From NCBI GenBank assembly GCA_947311845.1, contig CAMZMU010000116.1, positions 4,951,738-5,015,737 of the forward strand: a stretch of DNA of 64,000 nucleotides, in the 5' to 3' direction. Positions 1 to 11,325 of this stretch are shown piece by piece. The position numbers and the translations under genes are program-made. The first letter of the stretch is position 1. Each line of letters starts with the position of its first letter. Under the pieces are notes generated by a model. The model searched no databases. It worked only from the letters and a program-made list of their open reading frames with translations, and was not told the origin of the DNA. The DNA is from Poa pratensis (Eukaryota; Streptophyta; Magnoliopsida; Poales; Poaceae).

Positions 1-2450
1 ATTCATTAGCACCTTCGTGCCTGGCCCGCATAACCATGTGGTGATCATGTTATGTGTAATCTTCGTACCTCACTGTCCAATAAAAGCTGCAGACCTCATT
101 ACATATATAAGACCGGCTTCCTCCTACTCGAATGCATCTCAAACAATCTAAGGCTATACACTTTCCCAACATTCGAGCGTACCTCATTTCATCACTGTGT
201 GGCAGCGCAATGACTGGTGGGCACGGAAGGCATAGGGAAGATATCAACAACACATAAGAGAAGATTTGGATGCAACGGAGCGGGTACTAGCGTGACACTG
301 GGGGAATATGGCCCTTATAGGTTCAGATATGTGCAATCAGCTGCAGGACAGGCCCGTGTCAGAATTGCAAGATGCACGTGTACATTGCTTAGATGAATTG
401 AAAATACATACATGTCATAGGAGACTCCATACCTGCATCTCATATGTAAAAAGCTGAAGCGATCAAGGTAGTGGCGGAGCTAGGACTAGGCACCAACGAT
501 ACTGGAGACACACTTAAGACAAAACATAAGACTTACTTGAGCTCTTCTCAACATTGATAAACATGTACATATCTTCCTCATCAGTGGCGGATCTAGAAAC
601 GGAGCAAGCCCCGGGCAAAAGCTAAGCACAAAAAAATCTTCTAAAAAAATTCTCGTGAGCACAAATGACTTTACACTCCACACTGGTCATCAACTAGGTG
701 CTCCCATTGGAGACACACAAAGTTAAATCATAAGTATTATTTGTGCACGTGCGTACGAAGCATTGGAATGTTTAGCTGACTAGTAATAAGGTACGTGCAA
801 TACACGTGTCTTTAGGTTTTACACACTCAAGAAGAAAATTGGTTAGCTGATTTTATTAATTATATTACTAAAGCATTGTGTCATGTACGTTTAAATGGGG
901 AAAATCGACCTAGCTGACCGCCAAGGAACTTCCCACCATCAATCACATACTCAAAACAGTAAGCTCACAAATCCTTCGCCTGGAGATTTAGGACGTAGTC
1001 GTCTTTGATCCTCGATGTGATGAATGTATATAAAAATTTATGCTGCCCAAGACTTGCTCCTCTGTATGTTATAGCACTTCTGGCTACTAAGTGCATGGCT
1101 ATGAAATCACACTCTCCAGCCGATCTTAGCGTGAAAACAGAGATATGAGCAACACAGTATAAAAATTGCCTTACAAAGTATACAAAACAAAACATCAGTT
1201 CACTGAAACACCCTTTTCATCTTATTATTTGGAAAAGTTGACCTGGACCCTCATTGTCCCATTGGTAACTCCATACAGGACTGACTGTTCACAAAGTGAA
1301 TATCAATATGTCAAATTGCACTCGTATGTCTCACAGTGTGCCGACAGTTATGTGGGAGTGAAAAATACAAAACAGGACTTGTGTTAATGAAGTGGCTGAT
1401 CCAGGTTAAACTTCTATGTAACAAGAGTACGTTAGTATAATGAGAGTGGACATCCATCTATGTTATCCTTTTTTTGCGTGCTATCAGTGCGTTTGTCACC
1501 TATGCTACCTTGATTATGCTAGTATCATTTACTACGTCTGTACTCACCCATACACGTAACACCTGTCCATGGTACAAATCATACCTCCACCAATATATAT
1601 TTGTTAGAGCTCTCCGTCCTTGTATGGTATTGATGTCCTCGACACAACTGCCGTTCCCTCAAATACACTCTCATAGAAGAAATGCACACATTGTGTTTTT
1701 ACTACAATCCCATATGTACAACACACTGCACAACAACATATCATTTAGTCATAGGCATGAGAAGCATCAGGAAACCGACCAACTCGATGATGATAAAAAC
1801 AAGGGTTTATGTAAACCTGAACTATCAAAACAATGCTTTGTGCTGGCTTTGTTTTTATTATATATATTGTGAAGTATTGCACATCTAAATTTGTACCGAC
1901 TTTGCTGTGTCCAATCAATCCAACCTGACATGTAAACTTGATCCCTTCTAAGCAGTCAAACCGGCTCGTAAATACTGGAGGAGTATGCTGGTTTTCAGCT
2001 GACGCAATATGTCAGCAGGTTGCATGTTTAAACATGACATCTCTTGTCCAACAGGTTGAGTCGACGCAACTTAATTTAACATCTATCTTTGATGGTGTAT
2101 CTTTTGTTTGTGCTAACAGTGTGTATGTACGCTTGCAGCCTGTTCGTCAGAACAGTTGTTCCAGTGTTTCCACGGTTTTGGCTGGGTTGAGTGGTATGCA
2201 CGGTTTAGGGGATGACGCTGATGGGCAGTTGGGTTGAACGGTTTTCCACGGTATGCATGGTTTGCCCGTGTAGGTTCTCCAGGGAGGCCGTCGGCTCCTC
2301 TTCCTCGCGCGGCACCAGCGGCTATCAGCTGGTATGTAAAATCTTCATGGTAGTAATATGCATTCCACAATATACTTTTGTAAATGCTCTGTCCAACATA
2401 TCGTACTGATGTCCTCGGCATGTTTCTCATAGATATATAGGATCTGATAG
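1..2450. other. intergenic, no gene recognised
   Basis: Only short unrelated open frames occur here, none with a recognisable domain, splice pattern or promoter. Two copies of an hAT-like terminal motif (AGTGGCGGA) appear near 471 and 583, without a matching partner end or target duplication, so no element is called. The open frame 1474-1872 (+) has no similarity I recognise. Confidence 0.5.
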
Positions 2451-2473
2451 TCATATATATATATATATATATA
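2451..2473. repeat. (TA)n microsatellite
   Basis: An uninterrupted TA run just before the inverted repeat at 2486. A second, longer TA run occupies about 2515-2547, inside the spacer of that inverted repeat. Confidence 0.9.
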
Positions 2474-2485
2474 GGATCAAAACCC

Positions 2486-2511
2486 AGTTCAGAAAGTTGT
2501 CCAGAATACTT

Positions 2512-2549
<38 letters not shown>

Positions 2550-2603
2550 CCTGCTATTCTAGACTCCCTTCTAGAATAAGTATTCTGGACAACTTTCTGA
2601 ACT
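2486..2603. repeat. 32-bp perfect inverted repeat around a TA run
   Basis: Positions 2486-2517 and 2572-2603 are perfect reverse complements (AGTTCAGAAAGTTG... and its complement), separated by 54 bases that include a long TA run. A related motif in the same orientation as the left arm recurs at about 5388-5413, followed by another version (GGTTGTCTAGAATAG) that runs into a TA-rich tail. This suggests terminal or subterminal sequence of a DNA transposon covering 2.46-5.45 kb. Confidence 0.8.
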
Positions 2604-3295
2604 GCGGTTTTAAAAGTAGGTGAACTTCCGGTCACAATTTTTGAACCGTTTGTCGGAATGAGACATGAAATATACCGTTGGATAGCTATGAAAATTGCGC
2701 ACCTTTCTCCTGTTGACATGTTTTCCAAATTCGGTACGGTTTTAAAACAATTTTAAATATACTAAAGATTGTTTTCGCGGATTTCTCCGTTTTTTACTGT
2801 ATTTTGGACGCTATTTTCAAACCGCTCATCGGATTGATGCAAACGATATACCGTTGGAAAGCTACGGAAAATGCGCACCTTTCATATCTCAGTGCTTTTT
2901 TCCAAATTCGTTACGGTTTAAGAGCAGATTTAAAAATACTAAAGATTGTTTTCGCGGATTTCTCCGTTTTTCACTGTATTTTGGACGCTATTTTTAAACC
3001 GCTCATCGGATTGATGCAAACGATATGCCGTTGGAAAGCTATGGAAAATGCGCACCTTTCATATCTCAGTGCTTTTTTCCAAATTCGTTACGGTTTAAGA
3101 GCAGATTTAAAAATAAACGATTCTTTTTTCTGAACATTAATGTCCAGCGGGCTGTTTTTTGCCAATTACTTTCAAACCGCTTATCGGAAAGTAACAAATG
3201 TTATGTCGTTGGAAAGATATTGAATAGGCGCAACTTTTTCGTATAGAAATTTTTTGAAATTCGTTACGGTTTTTGATTAATTTTGAAAATAAGGA
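2604..3295. repeat. ~177-bp tandem repeat, about four copies
   Basis: The two central copies start at 2761 and 2938 (ACTAAAGATTGTTTTCGCGG in both) and are nearly identical over the 177-base period. A diverged copy lies before (2604-2760) and another after (3115-3295). All share the core AAACCG..CATCGGA followed by CGTTGGA(A)AG. A further decayed copy of the core lies near 3610-3700. No coding role is apparent. Confidence 0.85.
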
Positions 3296-3479
3296 AAACA
3301 GAGAAATTAGAACACATGGGAATCGATTTAAAATTAGCATGTTTGTGGTGCTCGGATTGGGCAAGTCAGTATGGGAGAATCAAATTAGACATATATCCTT
3401 GCCAATGGATGTGGCGCCGGCCGATTTGGACTAACGAAACTCGTATAAATGATTTATATGCTTAAAATTTCCGCCCTGA

Positions 3480-4100
3480 GAAAACAGAGTATGCGAACTT
3501 CCTTATATACGTCCGTGAACTTCTGTTATTCCGTTAGTGAACTTCGGTTTATTTCGTTAGTGAACTTCTGATCGCGAATTTTTTATTCTGTGTCGTGCAC
3601 TATTTTTCTCATAGTTTTCAAACCGTTTATCCAAATGATGCATATGATATACCCTTTAATAGATATGAAAATTTCGCATTTTCCTGTTTTGACTAGTTTT
3701 TGAATAATGAACTCTCTAACTTTATGCACTTCCGTTTTAATACTAAGTGAACTTCACGAGATAAACTTCCGTTTAATACGAAGCGAATGTCGTGTGGTGA
3801 ACTTCGCGACTGAACTTCCGTTTTAATACGAGATGAACTTCGCGACTGTACTGTTTAATACGAGGTGAACGTTGCGTGGTGAACTCCCATCTAATATGGA
3901 GTGAACTTTTTATTAATTTCAAAAGTGAAATTGTTATGTGGATTTTTTATGTACGGTGAACTTCTAAAAATTAGCGAACCTCCGAAATGGATGGCCCGAA
4001 CTCCCGGTCTTAAAATAGCGAACCTCCGAGATGGAAGATCTGAACTCCCGATTTTTGGAATAGCGAACCTCCAGGATGAAAAAATAGCGTCAGGTCATTT
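3480..4100. repeat. GAACTTC-rich degenerate short repeats
   Basis: The motif GTGAACTTC(C/G) and variants (AGCGAACCTCCGA) recur more than a dozen times at irregular spacing. This is low-complexity transposon interior, not coding. Confidence 0.75.
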
Positions 4101-4339
4101 GTATCAGTTTCTGTTTTTTTTTTAATATTTTGGGATATTTTGGTTGCCTCAAACTATCTTTCAAATAACAACTAAGAAGTTTTCTGTAATTAATAAAAAT
4201 AAAGAAAACAAGTTTTGGCAGGGGCAGCAGCCAGCCCACCGAGCCAGACAACGTACCAAACTATTCTAAAAAAAACACGTAACAAACGCAAGTTTTCCTG
4301 CTCCTGTGATCTGGTCAACGCACACGCACAGCTTATCCT

Positions 4340-5300
4340 CTCCTCCCTTTTTCGCGCGACTCGCTCCTGCATCGAGCGCCATGGACGGAGTAGCTGACGG
4401 GATCTCGAGCTGGTGCTTGCTGCCGTCGCCGCGGTTGTACAGTCGGTGCTGGGAACGAAGGGAAGTGGGGCCGGCGCAGATGGAAGGTCGGCCTGAACTA
4501 GAAAATCCACACGAACAGAACTTGGCGTCGACTGAACTTCGATTGAATTGGTTATGCTGCAGCCTGCAGGTGAGCTGTTGTCGTGCCTGACGAAGACACA
4601 TGCGCGGGCGTCAGCTGAGAGGCGACGCGGCCAGTGCAGCGCTAGCCCCGCTGACGAGGACTCCCGTGGAGGCGAGCGGTGGACTGCTGCGGTAGGGAAT
4701 TTAAGGTGCGGCGTTGGTCGGCAGTCTTTCGTCGGTCGGGAGCATGTGCGGCGACTGTCGGTGTTCGGGAGGACAACAAGGGCGCGCCGTGGACGCAGCC
4801 AACAGCTGCTGCCAGTTGAGAGGTCGAGGGCGCGTAGCGGACGGAGCCAGCGGTTGCCGTTTGTCGAGAGGTCGAGGGCACGCCGCGAATGGATCCACTG
4901 GATGCCGCCGGTCGGGAGGCCAAGGGCACGCCGCGGACGGAGCCAGCGGCTACCACCGGTCGGTCGGGAGGCCGAGCTTGTGGCTGCCTCGCCGCGACGG
5001 GGATGGGGCCGGAGGATTGGGGGCGGATGCCCTCTGGTGCAGTGGACCGGCTTCCGGCGCGTGGAGCCATGGATCTCCCGCGGTTGGCGATGGAGGTGCG
5101 GTGGCTCGCCGGCGGTTGGTGGGTCGCGGAGCGGCCTGGGTCTGGGGATACGAGGAGCGGCGAGCGGAGAGCTGGGCAGTGACGGAAATGGAGGCGGGAG
5201 CTAGAGCATAGGGGCTTCCTCGCCGGGAGGCGCGAGGGGGCGGAGGTCGCCGGGGCGCGCTGGGGCGAAGGTCGGGGCCCTCGGGCGGGGCGATTCGAGG
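4340..5300 (+). other. GC-rich block with an open frame (4548-5204)
   Basis: This block is much richer in G+C than its AT-rich surroundings. Several overlapping frames stay open on both strands, as expected from base composition alone. The longest plus-strand frame is Arg/Gly-rich and contains degenerate ~60-bp tandem units between about 4760 and 4975, each carrying GG(T/C)CGAGGGC or GGCCAAGGGCACGCC. It may be a captured gene fragment within the surrounding element. No domain, TATA box or splice structure supports a host gene. Confidence 0.4.
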
Positions 5301-5452
5301 AGGAAGAAGGTGGGGAAGTGGGGATCGAGTCTGGTGGGTAGGTGGTGGGATCGGGTGTGCTGGGGCCCTGGATCGGGGATAAGAAAGTTGTCTAGAATAA
5401 CTATTCTACAAACACTTAAGGGGTTGTCTAGAATAGTCCCACCCTATATATA

Positions 5453-6494
5453 TATCACCATACTCCTTTGTTTACATGTAATGCAAACGAACCAATTGAT
5501 CCACTTGCAGGTGTACAACCGCTTCATACATATGTTTTGTTCCTAATTTCATACCCTAAGAGCAATGAGAAATTTCTCGCTTTCATAGAAATAGGAGGTA
5601 TCAGGCATGTTGCACCAACTTTATTCGTGTCCCATAGTACATTCTCGTTGACCTTTGCATCGAGAAGACTATGTGATATCCTCAAGTTTGTTTGCTTGGC
5701 TAGTCTCTCAATGTACTCTTCAACAATGTTTCCTCTAGAAGTTATGCTATTGTGTTTAGCATCTGTGAGGAAGAATATTTAATGGACGATTTGTTACAGT
5801 GGCGGAGGCACGCACGAACCGTGTAGTCAGTTGAATACACGTTGTTTTGGCTAATCCAAGCAAAAATGATACAAAAAATAATAATAGGTGATAGAAAGAT
5901 GTGTATTTTAACTACAAAACTTTGCTTTAACAACACAAAGTAAAAGTCTTGGCTACATCACTGTCTGCTATGTTGTTTATCAAGACAGTCTTGATTCATG
6001 TAGATGGATGTAGTTTTCTCGGCAAATAGAGAATCTGGCAGGTTACATTTTAAATTAATACGATCAATCTTAGCCTTGTGGGATTTTATAAATTAAAACA
6101 CACACGATCAAGGTCGGACATTTGCTTTGCTTTGTTGGATGTTCTTGTTAAATTAATGTAATGATTACTCGAATCATTTCTGAAATTAGATTTTTTTACG
6201 ATCAATACATTTTTTTGTTGATGTCGTGTCAAGAAATACAACCGAAGTTCAACCCCTCTCTCGGAATAGCAAGATGCACACAACCAAAAAAATTAGACAG
6301 TACATATAAACATGATATGTGAACAATAGGGGGAAAGTACTACTAGGTACGAAGCAACCACTCTTTTAAAGTAAAATTGCGTGCAGGACTTCAACTACAT
6401 CATATATTCGATGCTCCGAAACACGAAGATAGTTGATTTCTTAGCAAATTTTTTGTATCCGGAAATGAGGATGCTCTGCTGGCTTATTCATAGA
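5453..6494. other. intergenic, no gene recognised
   Basis: No supported gene. The frame 5468-5782 (+) has no recognisable domain. An hAT-like AGTGGCGGAGGCA motif occurs near 5800 without a partner end. Confidence 0.5.
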
Positions 6495-6790
6495 CTATGC
6501 ACACTGCAGAATGCCATCTTCATGGCATAGTGTGAAACGACACAAAGAAAACAAGCCATTATTAACATAAAAAACAAACTGATCACGTATTGAACTGGAT
6601 AGATCATAGCAGGAGCTACCATGTCTGCGAGCAACTATTAGATCAGCTAAGCCATCCATGTATATGTACACCGGGATCTTGATGAACATTGGGTGACGGA
6701 TGACATTGGCGACGCTCCAGGTCATCCCACCCGACAACCAAGCTGTGGTCTCAGGTGAGAAGACGTCCGCTACTCCACCGGCCTTGAGTG
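6495..6790 (-). pseudogene. unrecognised ORF, 3' part (split by CACTA insertion)
   Basis: Read on the minus strand, this segment is open from the CACTA junction to a stop at 6495. When the 10.5-kb CACTA element and one copy of its 3-bp target duplication are left out, the frame continues without a break into the minus strand of 17267-17355, giving more than 100 codons across the empty site. Continuity of frame suggests the transposon entered an ORF, possibly an exon. I do not recognise the protein. A cysteine- and aromatic-rich tail follows a stretch with GGMTWSVANVIRHP. It could also be a chance frame. Confidence 0.3.
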
Positions 6791-6810
6791 CACTACAGGA
6801 AAGCCACAAG

Positions 6811-7151
6811 ACGCCGACGGCGGGACGCCGTCGGCGTATGCACGAATGCCGTCGGCGTATGTACGGCGGCCATCGGCGTCTCGCCATCGGCGTACCCAAA
6901 CTGCCGTCGGCGTCTGCGCCCGCCGTTGGCATACGCTGTGGTGGGCCCCACAACACGGCATCCCCACGTTCCGTTAGCTCTTCATACGCCGACGGCATTG
7001 CCGTCGGCCTATGAGCGCCATGTGGCCGCTTCCTGGGCGCCTGGGAGATGACATACGCCGACGGCAATGTATGGTCCGCTTCGGGCGACGTGGCGCCATC
7101 CTGTGCATCCGCGACGCACCCTACGCCGACGGCAATGTCGTCGGCGTATGA
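6811..7151. repeat. CACTA left subterminal repeats
   Basis: About ten copies of the 12-mer TACGCCGACGGC and its complement GCCGTCGGCGTA in mixed orientation lie in the first 360 bp of the element. In En/Spm-type elements, such subterminal repeats bind the TNP1/TnpA-like protein. The function here is inferred from position and family. Confidence 0.85.
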
Positions 7152-7388
7152 GTGACCATATATTTTTTTTTTTTTTGCTGATTGTTGCTGCTGTTTCCAG
7201 CACATTTAAAATACACAAATATAATTTGAATTCATACACAAACATCACAGATATAATCCAAACAACCATACCAATTCCAAATGACTCAAACACAATTCGA
7301 ATTCATACAAACATATATACAAACTCCAAATGACACAAACATAGTTCGAATTGATCCAAACATTCATACAAACACACCCGGACACATC

Positions 7389-9440
7389 CTACATCTCCTG
7401 AGAGCTCGAGGTACCCATTTCTGAACGCGTGAGCATAGGCGACCGACCACGTGGGGCAGCCGTCGTTGAATCACTCGCGGAACCCGACGAGGCACCCGGC
7501 GAGGCACGAGACGGTGTGGTCTCGCGCGGCGAACTCGGCGAGGCACCACCACCGCCATGCTCCACGAGCGCGTGCGTCGAAGTCGGCGAGGCAGAAGCAC
7601 GACCAAAGGGTGCATTCCTGCAGCATCCCGATCCCTACATGTTTGAGTCCAAGTTAGCAACTTGGAAAGCACAGTACGGCTGTAGCAACTGGTTTGGCGA
7701 ATAACTTACCGGAGTCGTTGGCTTGTATGTGCGAGTGACTGCTTCCCTCGATGGGCACATGGGCGGCATCCCCACCCTAGGTGGACGCGGAGGCAGCGGA
7801 TCCCGCACTCCAGTGGCAAAAAACTTCTCGGTCGCCTACAAGATAGTTTAGATGTCAGGAGTTGTAGAAAAAGAAGGTTCAAACTAGAGGAAATGGGACT
7901 TGCCATATTTTGCAAATATAAAGGTTGAAACTTACAGCATCGCGCAACTCTTGCCACTCGTCATAGTCCACTCTCGCCTGCAGCCACAAGTGATACTCTG
8001 CCTCATAGTTCACGTAAGCGGTATCGAAGGCCGCCTCGAAACCAGGCTATAATTTCAAAATAGAACGAATCTCGTCAACTTAGCCACTTATCTAGGAACG
8101 AATGCGGAAAGAGAATGAAATTGAGAAAAACTTACATCGGGGCGATCTCGGGAAGGCCGTCGAGGAGGCAGGACAGGGGGGTCATCGGCGGTGAGTGTAG
8201 CCTTGATACGCACGAGGCCCAACTCAGGAGTACGCGGGATTACCGCACTAAGACTGGGCAAACGACCATGCTCCCAACCGTGCCCGGCCAGGACCATCGC
8301 TCTCTCGTCGGTGTCATGCTCAAGAGGTCTATCCACCTCCGATTAAGACCCTGGAACGACTCGACGTACCTAGCTATGTTCTCATCGGCACTGCCGAAGT
8401 AATCGGGAAACGAGGGCTGAGGCTCGGATAGATCGATCTTCTTCATCTTCATCCTCTCCCATGCTTGCATGTTCGACACAGGCTCCCCGATATCGGCCTC
8501 CTGCATTGCCAAAGAAGTGTTATGCGTATCAAGTTGGAACATGAGGGGAAATAAATGAAGGTTGTTCCATGTATATATATACCAGCTTTGCCTTGTTCCG
8601 CTCCCACGGTTTGCCTTGTTCCGCTCGCTCAAGGCTTTAACTCGGCGTTTTGCCCAAGCCACCTCGACGCCAACGCCTCCCACGCGTCTGCCTTACCATA
8701 GGCCCATGTGGGCATAACCTGAAAAAACAATACTCATGTGAAGAACAGATAATGCAATTGCAACTTAGCAGCAACATGTTCCTACTTGATACGCATGGTC
8801 ATATCATTGACAATTTACTTACCGACATGTAATCCTCCATGGTCATATCAGGTGGTTCCTCATGCTTCGGCGCCGTCTTGCATAACTTCTCCAATTAAAC
8901 ATTAGTACATGTCAAATTGTACTGACCACAATGTAATTACCATGTTCAAAATTAGCATAGTCACTTACTCAATCCCATTAGGCACAATGAGGATTTCTCC
9001 TCCTCGGTAGCAGGTTCCTTTGACTCATCAGAGACCATGGATTCCCCACGAATCTTTGGCTTCTTCTGCGACGCGGAGGCCCCCGTCTCCTGGTCTCGAG
9101 ACTCCGTCCCCTCGTCTCGAGACTCCGTCCCCTCCTCTCGATACTCCGTCTCCTCGTAAGCCACGTCGCCAGAAGTGGAGGGTATGTCCAAAGACACGTC
9201 GCCCCCACCTCGTGCCCGTCCTGCACCTCGCCCTCGTGCTCGTCCTACACCTCGCCCTCGTCCTGCACCTCGTCCCCTCGGAGGAAGTGCATCGGCACCT
9301 CCCCATCGTCCAGCACCTCCTCTCTCACCACTGTCAGACAGGTAACGTGGGTTCGGAATAGGCTCTCTTTCACTTTTAGTAACTTTCTTCTGGCGCATCG
9401 TCTTCAGCAAGGAGGCCGATGATTCCTTGTCTTGGCTCAT
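7389..9440 (-). pseudogene. decayed TNP1-like (Ptta/En/Spm, PF03004-type) CACTA gene
   Basis: A multi-exon gene can be followed on the minus strand. Exon 1 runs from ATG 9440 (after an acceptor CTGCAG) to a GTAAGT donor near 8966 and encodes a charged protein rich in GRGRG repeats. Later exons lie near 8886-8822, 8718-8585, 8501-8136, 8045-7938 and 7837-7710, mostly with GTAAGT donors, and the last ends at a TAG at 7389. Family hallmarks are WEALASRW, then ERNKANRGSG, then LAGHG..HGR and ATLTADDPP, known from plant Ptta/En/Spm proteins that bind subterminal repeats. The frame breaks after ALASRWLGQNAELKP, so the copy is probably dead. It is the only protein gene in this CACTA element. Confidence 0.7.
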
Positions 9441-11089
9441 CTTGGTCAATCACCTGCAGTAATAGATCTAAGCATTCAGTTCAATCCTCAAATGCATAGC
9501 AGTTAATCAATCTAATCCGTGAAACACAAAGGACAAATAAAAATGTTAGGCAACTAAATTGTTCACATGTCGTGCAGAAATATGCCTCATATACTAGATT
9601 GGACACACAAATTCAGGGATGGAGTAAGCGAAACCAGTAGGATGCAGAATATCTATATTCTTGCATATTACAAGTTTCACTTACACCACCCCTGAATAAC
9701 ATAGTGTCACTTCATTTTAATCATCGGCATTTTAAAAAAATAAAGTAGGGTAAACTCATACTTAATCATCAGCATTCTAGAGAATACAAAACTTTAAACA
9801 AGATTCAAAAAAAATTATGCCTCATACTTAGAATATTATTGGAAACACACAAGCAATCCTGATAGCTTCGTTGAACCAAGTAGGAGGCACACAACTTATA
9901 TGTGTGCATGATACAAGGTTCAACAAACTATCACGATATCATATAGTGCGCCACATCATTTTAATCATCGGCATTCTAGAAATGAAATAGGGTTAACTGA
10001 AAAGCATGCCTCATACTTAGACAGGACACACAAATTCAAAGACGGCGTTAGTGAGATCTAGTGGGATGCAGAAAATGTGTATTTGTGCATATCACAAGTC
10101 TCACAAACGCCGCCTCTGGATCACATTGTGTCACAATGTTTTAATCATCGGCATTCTATAGAATACAAAACCACCCGCATCCGGATCGACATCAACCGAA
10201 GCCAATTTCGAAAGGCTGCTCAACATCTAGGTGATAATGCTTTGCACATTGCAATATTAGTACAATCCTACTATCTGTTTTAGGTTCAATCCATGTAAAT
10301 CAGCCGAAACTTCTAGCCTAGTATTGTCCTAAGTTGGAATGTATGACAAATGGCCAAAACTTCTAGCCTAGCCAAAACAAATTATTTTAACTAACAGTCG
10401 ATCAACAATGGTGGCCTCACCTTCTTGATGTGTGGTCATACGCGGACGGGAGCGGCCAAGATTTGCAACAGTTGCAACTAGCGGTGCAGGCAGTGGAGCA
10501 GAAGCTTCCTAGGGCCAGGAGGAGCAAATCGGGGTCAACTGCTCCTTTCCGGCGGTGGAGGCGGGCAGACGCTACAGCTTTGTCAGGAACGGAGGGAGGA
10601 AGTCGAAGACGACTGGGAGCCGGCGTAGAGCTCTCCTTTCCGGCGGCAATGCTCCAGCAGAGGGAGGTGGTCGGAGACGGCGAGGAGGTCAGGCACGGAG
10701 GGAGGAGGTCGGAGACGACGAGGAACCGGCGGAGACGGCGAGGAGGTCAGGCACGACTCCTTTCCGGCGGCAGTGCTGCTGTGGAACTGCAACGCGGTCA
10801 GCACGGGCGATGGAGCAGGGCGGCCATGGAGAAGACAAGATGCGGCGAAGGACGGGCGACGGACGGGGCAGCCGTGGGGAAGACGAGATGTGGTGGAGAG
10901 GTGGCGGTGGATGAGCACGGGCGCGCCGGGGTGGGGAGAGACCAGCAGGAGGCGGCCGGGGTGGGAGAGACCTCGGGGCGGCGGGGTGAGAGCGGGGAGG
11001 CGGCGGGGAGGGGATCGAGAGGGGAGGCGGTTGGGAGGAGATTGCTCTTTCCTATCTCGACCAGGTGGCGGCGTAATTATTAGGGCAAA
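9441..11089. other. CACTA interior upstream of the TNP1-like gene
   Basis: From 9441 to 10400 the sequence is AT-rich with three dispersed copies of TTTTAATCATCGGCATTCTA (near 9717, 9959, 10140), i.e. degenerate ~210-bp repeats. From 10430 to 11083 it is GC-rich with overlapping open frames on both strands. This is probably promoter or 5' leader of the minus-strand gene. Short GGAGG(T/A)CGG-type repeats explain the open frames, and no domain was recognised. Confidence 0.5.
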
Positions 11090-11118
11090 GTCTACGCCGA
11101 CGGCAGTCGGCGTAGACA
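11090..11118. repeat. internal palindrome of the CACTA subterminal motif
   Basis: The stretch reads GTCTACGCCGAC, a GGCA centre, then GTCGGCGTAGAC: two subterminal motifs fused head to head. It lies about 4.3 kb inside the element, exactly between the presumed promoter block and the satellite array. It could be a binding site controlling the gene or a scar of an earlier terminus. Confidence 0.7.
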
Positions 11119-11325
11119 ATTTATTTTTTAAATTTTGTATTTTTTAAATTATTATTTAGTATACAAAACATTACTATTATTTTAATAGTATGTATTAAAG
11201 CATCTATACTCTCTTTACGCCGCTCAAAAACTTTTTGAATAATTATTTATAATTTTCCTATTATGTATTTTATTAATTCATTTTATTATACTATTACTTC
11301 TTTCCTGCCTCGGGGTCCCTATAAA

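Larger units (their letters stand above)
2464..5452. mobile_element. putative unclassified class II element
   Basis: The boundaries are inferred from the related TTGTC(C/T)AGAATA motifs at both ends and the TATATATA flanks. Inside are ~177-bp tandem repeats, a GAACTTC-rich tract and a GC-rich gene-like block. This composite architecture is seen in large non-autonomous cereal DNA elements. No transposase domain, clear terminal inverted repeat or long target duplication was found, so the superfamily is open; Helitron ends (TC start, CTRR end with hairpin) are not visible. Confidence 0.35.

Noticed and set aside
4548..5204. 218-codon Arg/Gly-rich protein as a host gene
   Set aside because: High GC keeps all frames open; repeats explain the length; no domain, promoter or splice sites.
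2464..5452. Helitron
   Set aside because: No TC 5' end, no CTRR 3' end with hairpin and no Rep/helicase sequence were found.
10430..11119. GC-rich frames upstream of the TNP1-like gene as real genes
   Set aside because: Overlapping frames on both strands built from GGAGG-type short repeats, with no recognisable domain. Better seen as leader or promoter of the CACTA gene.
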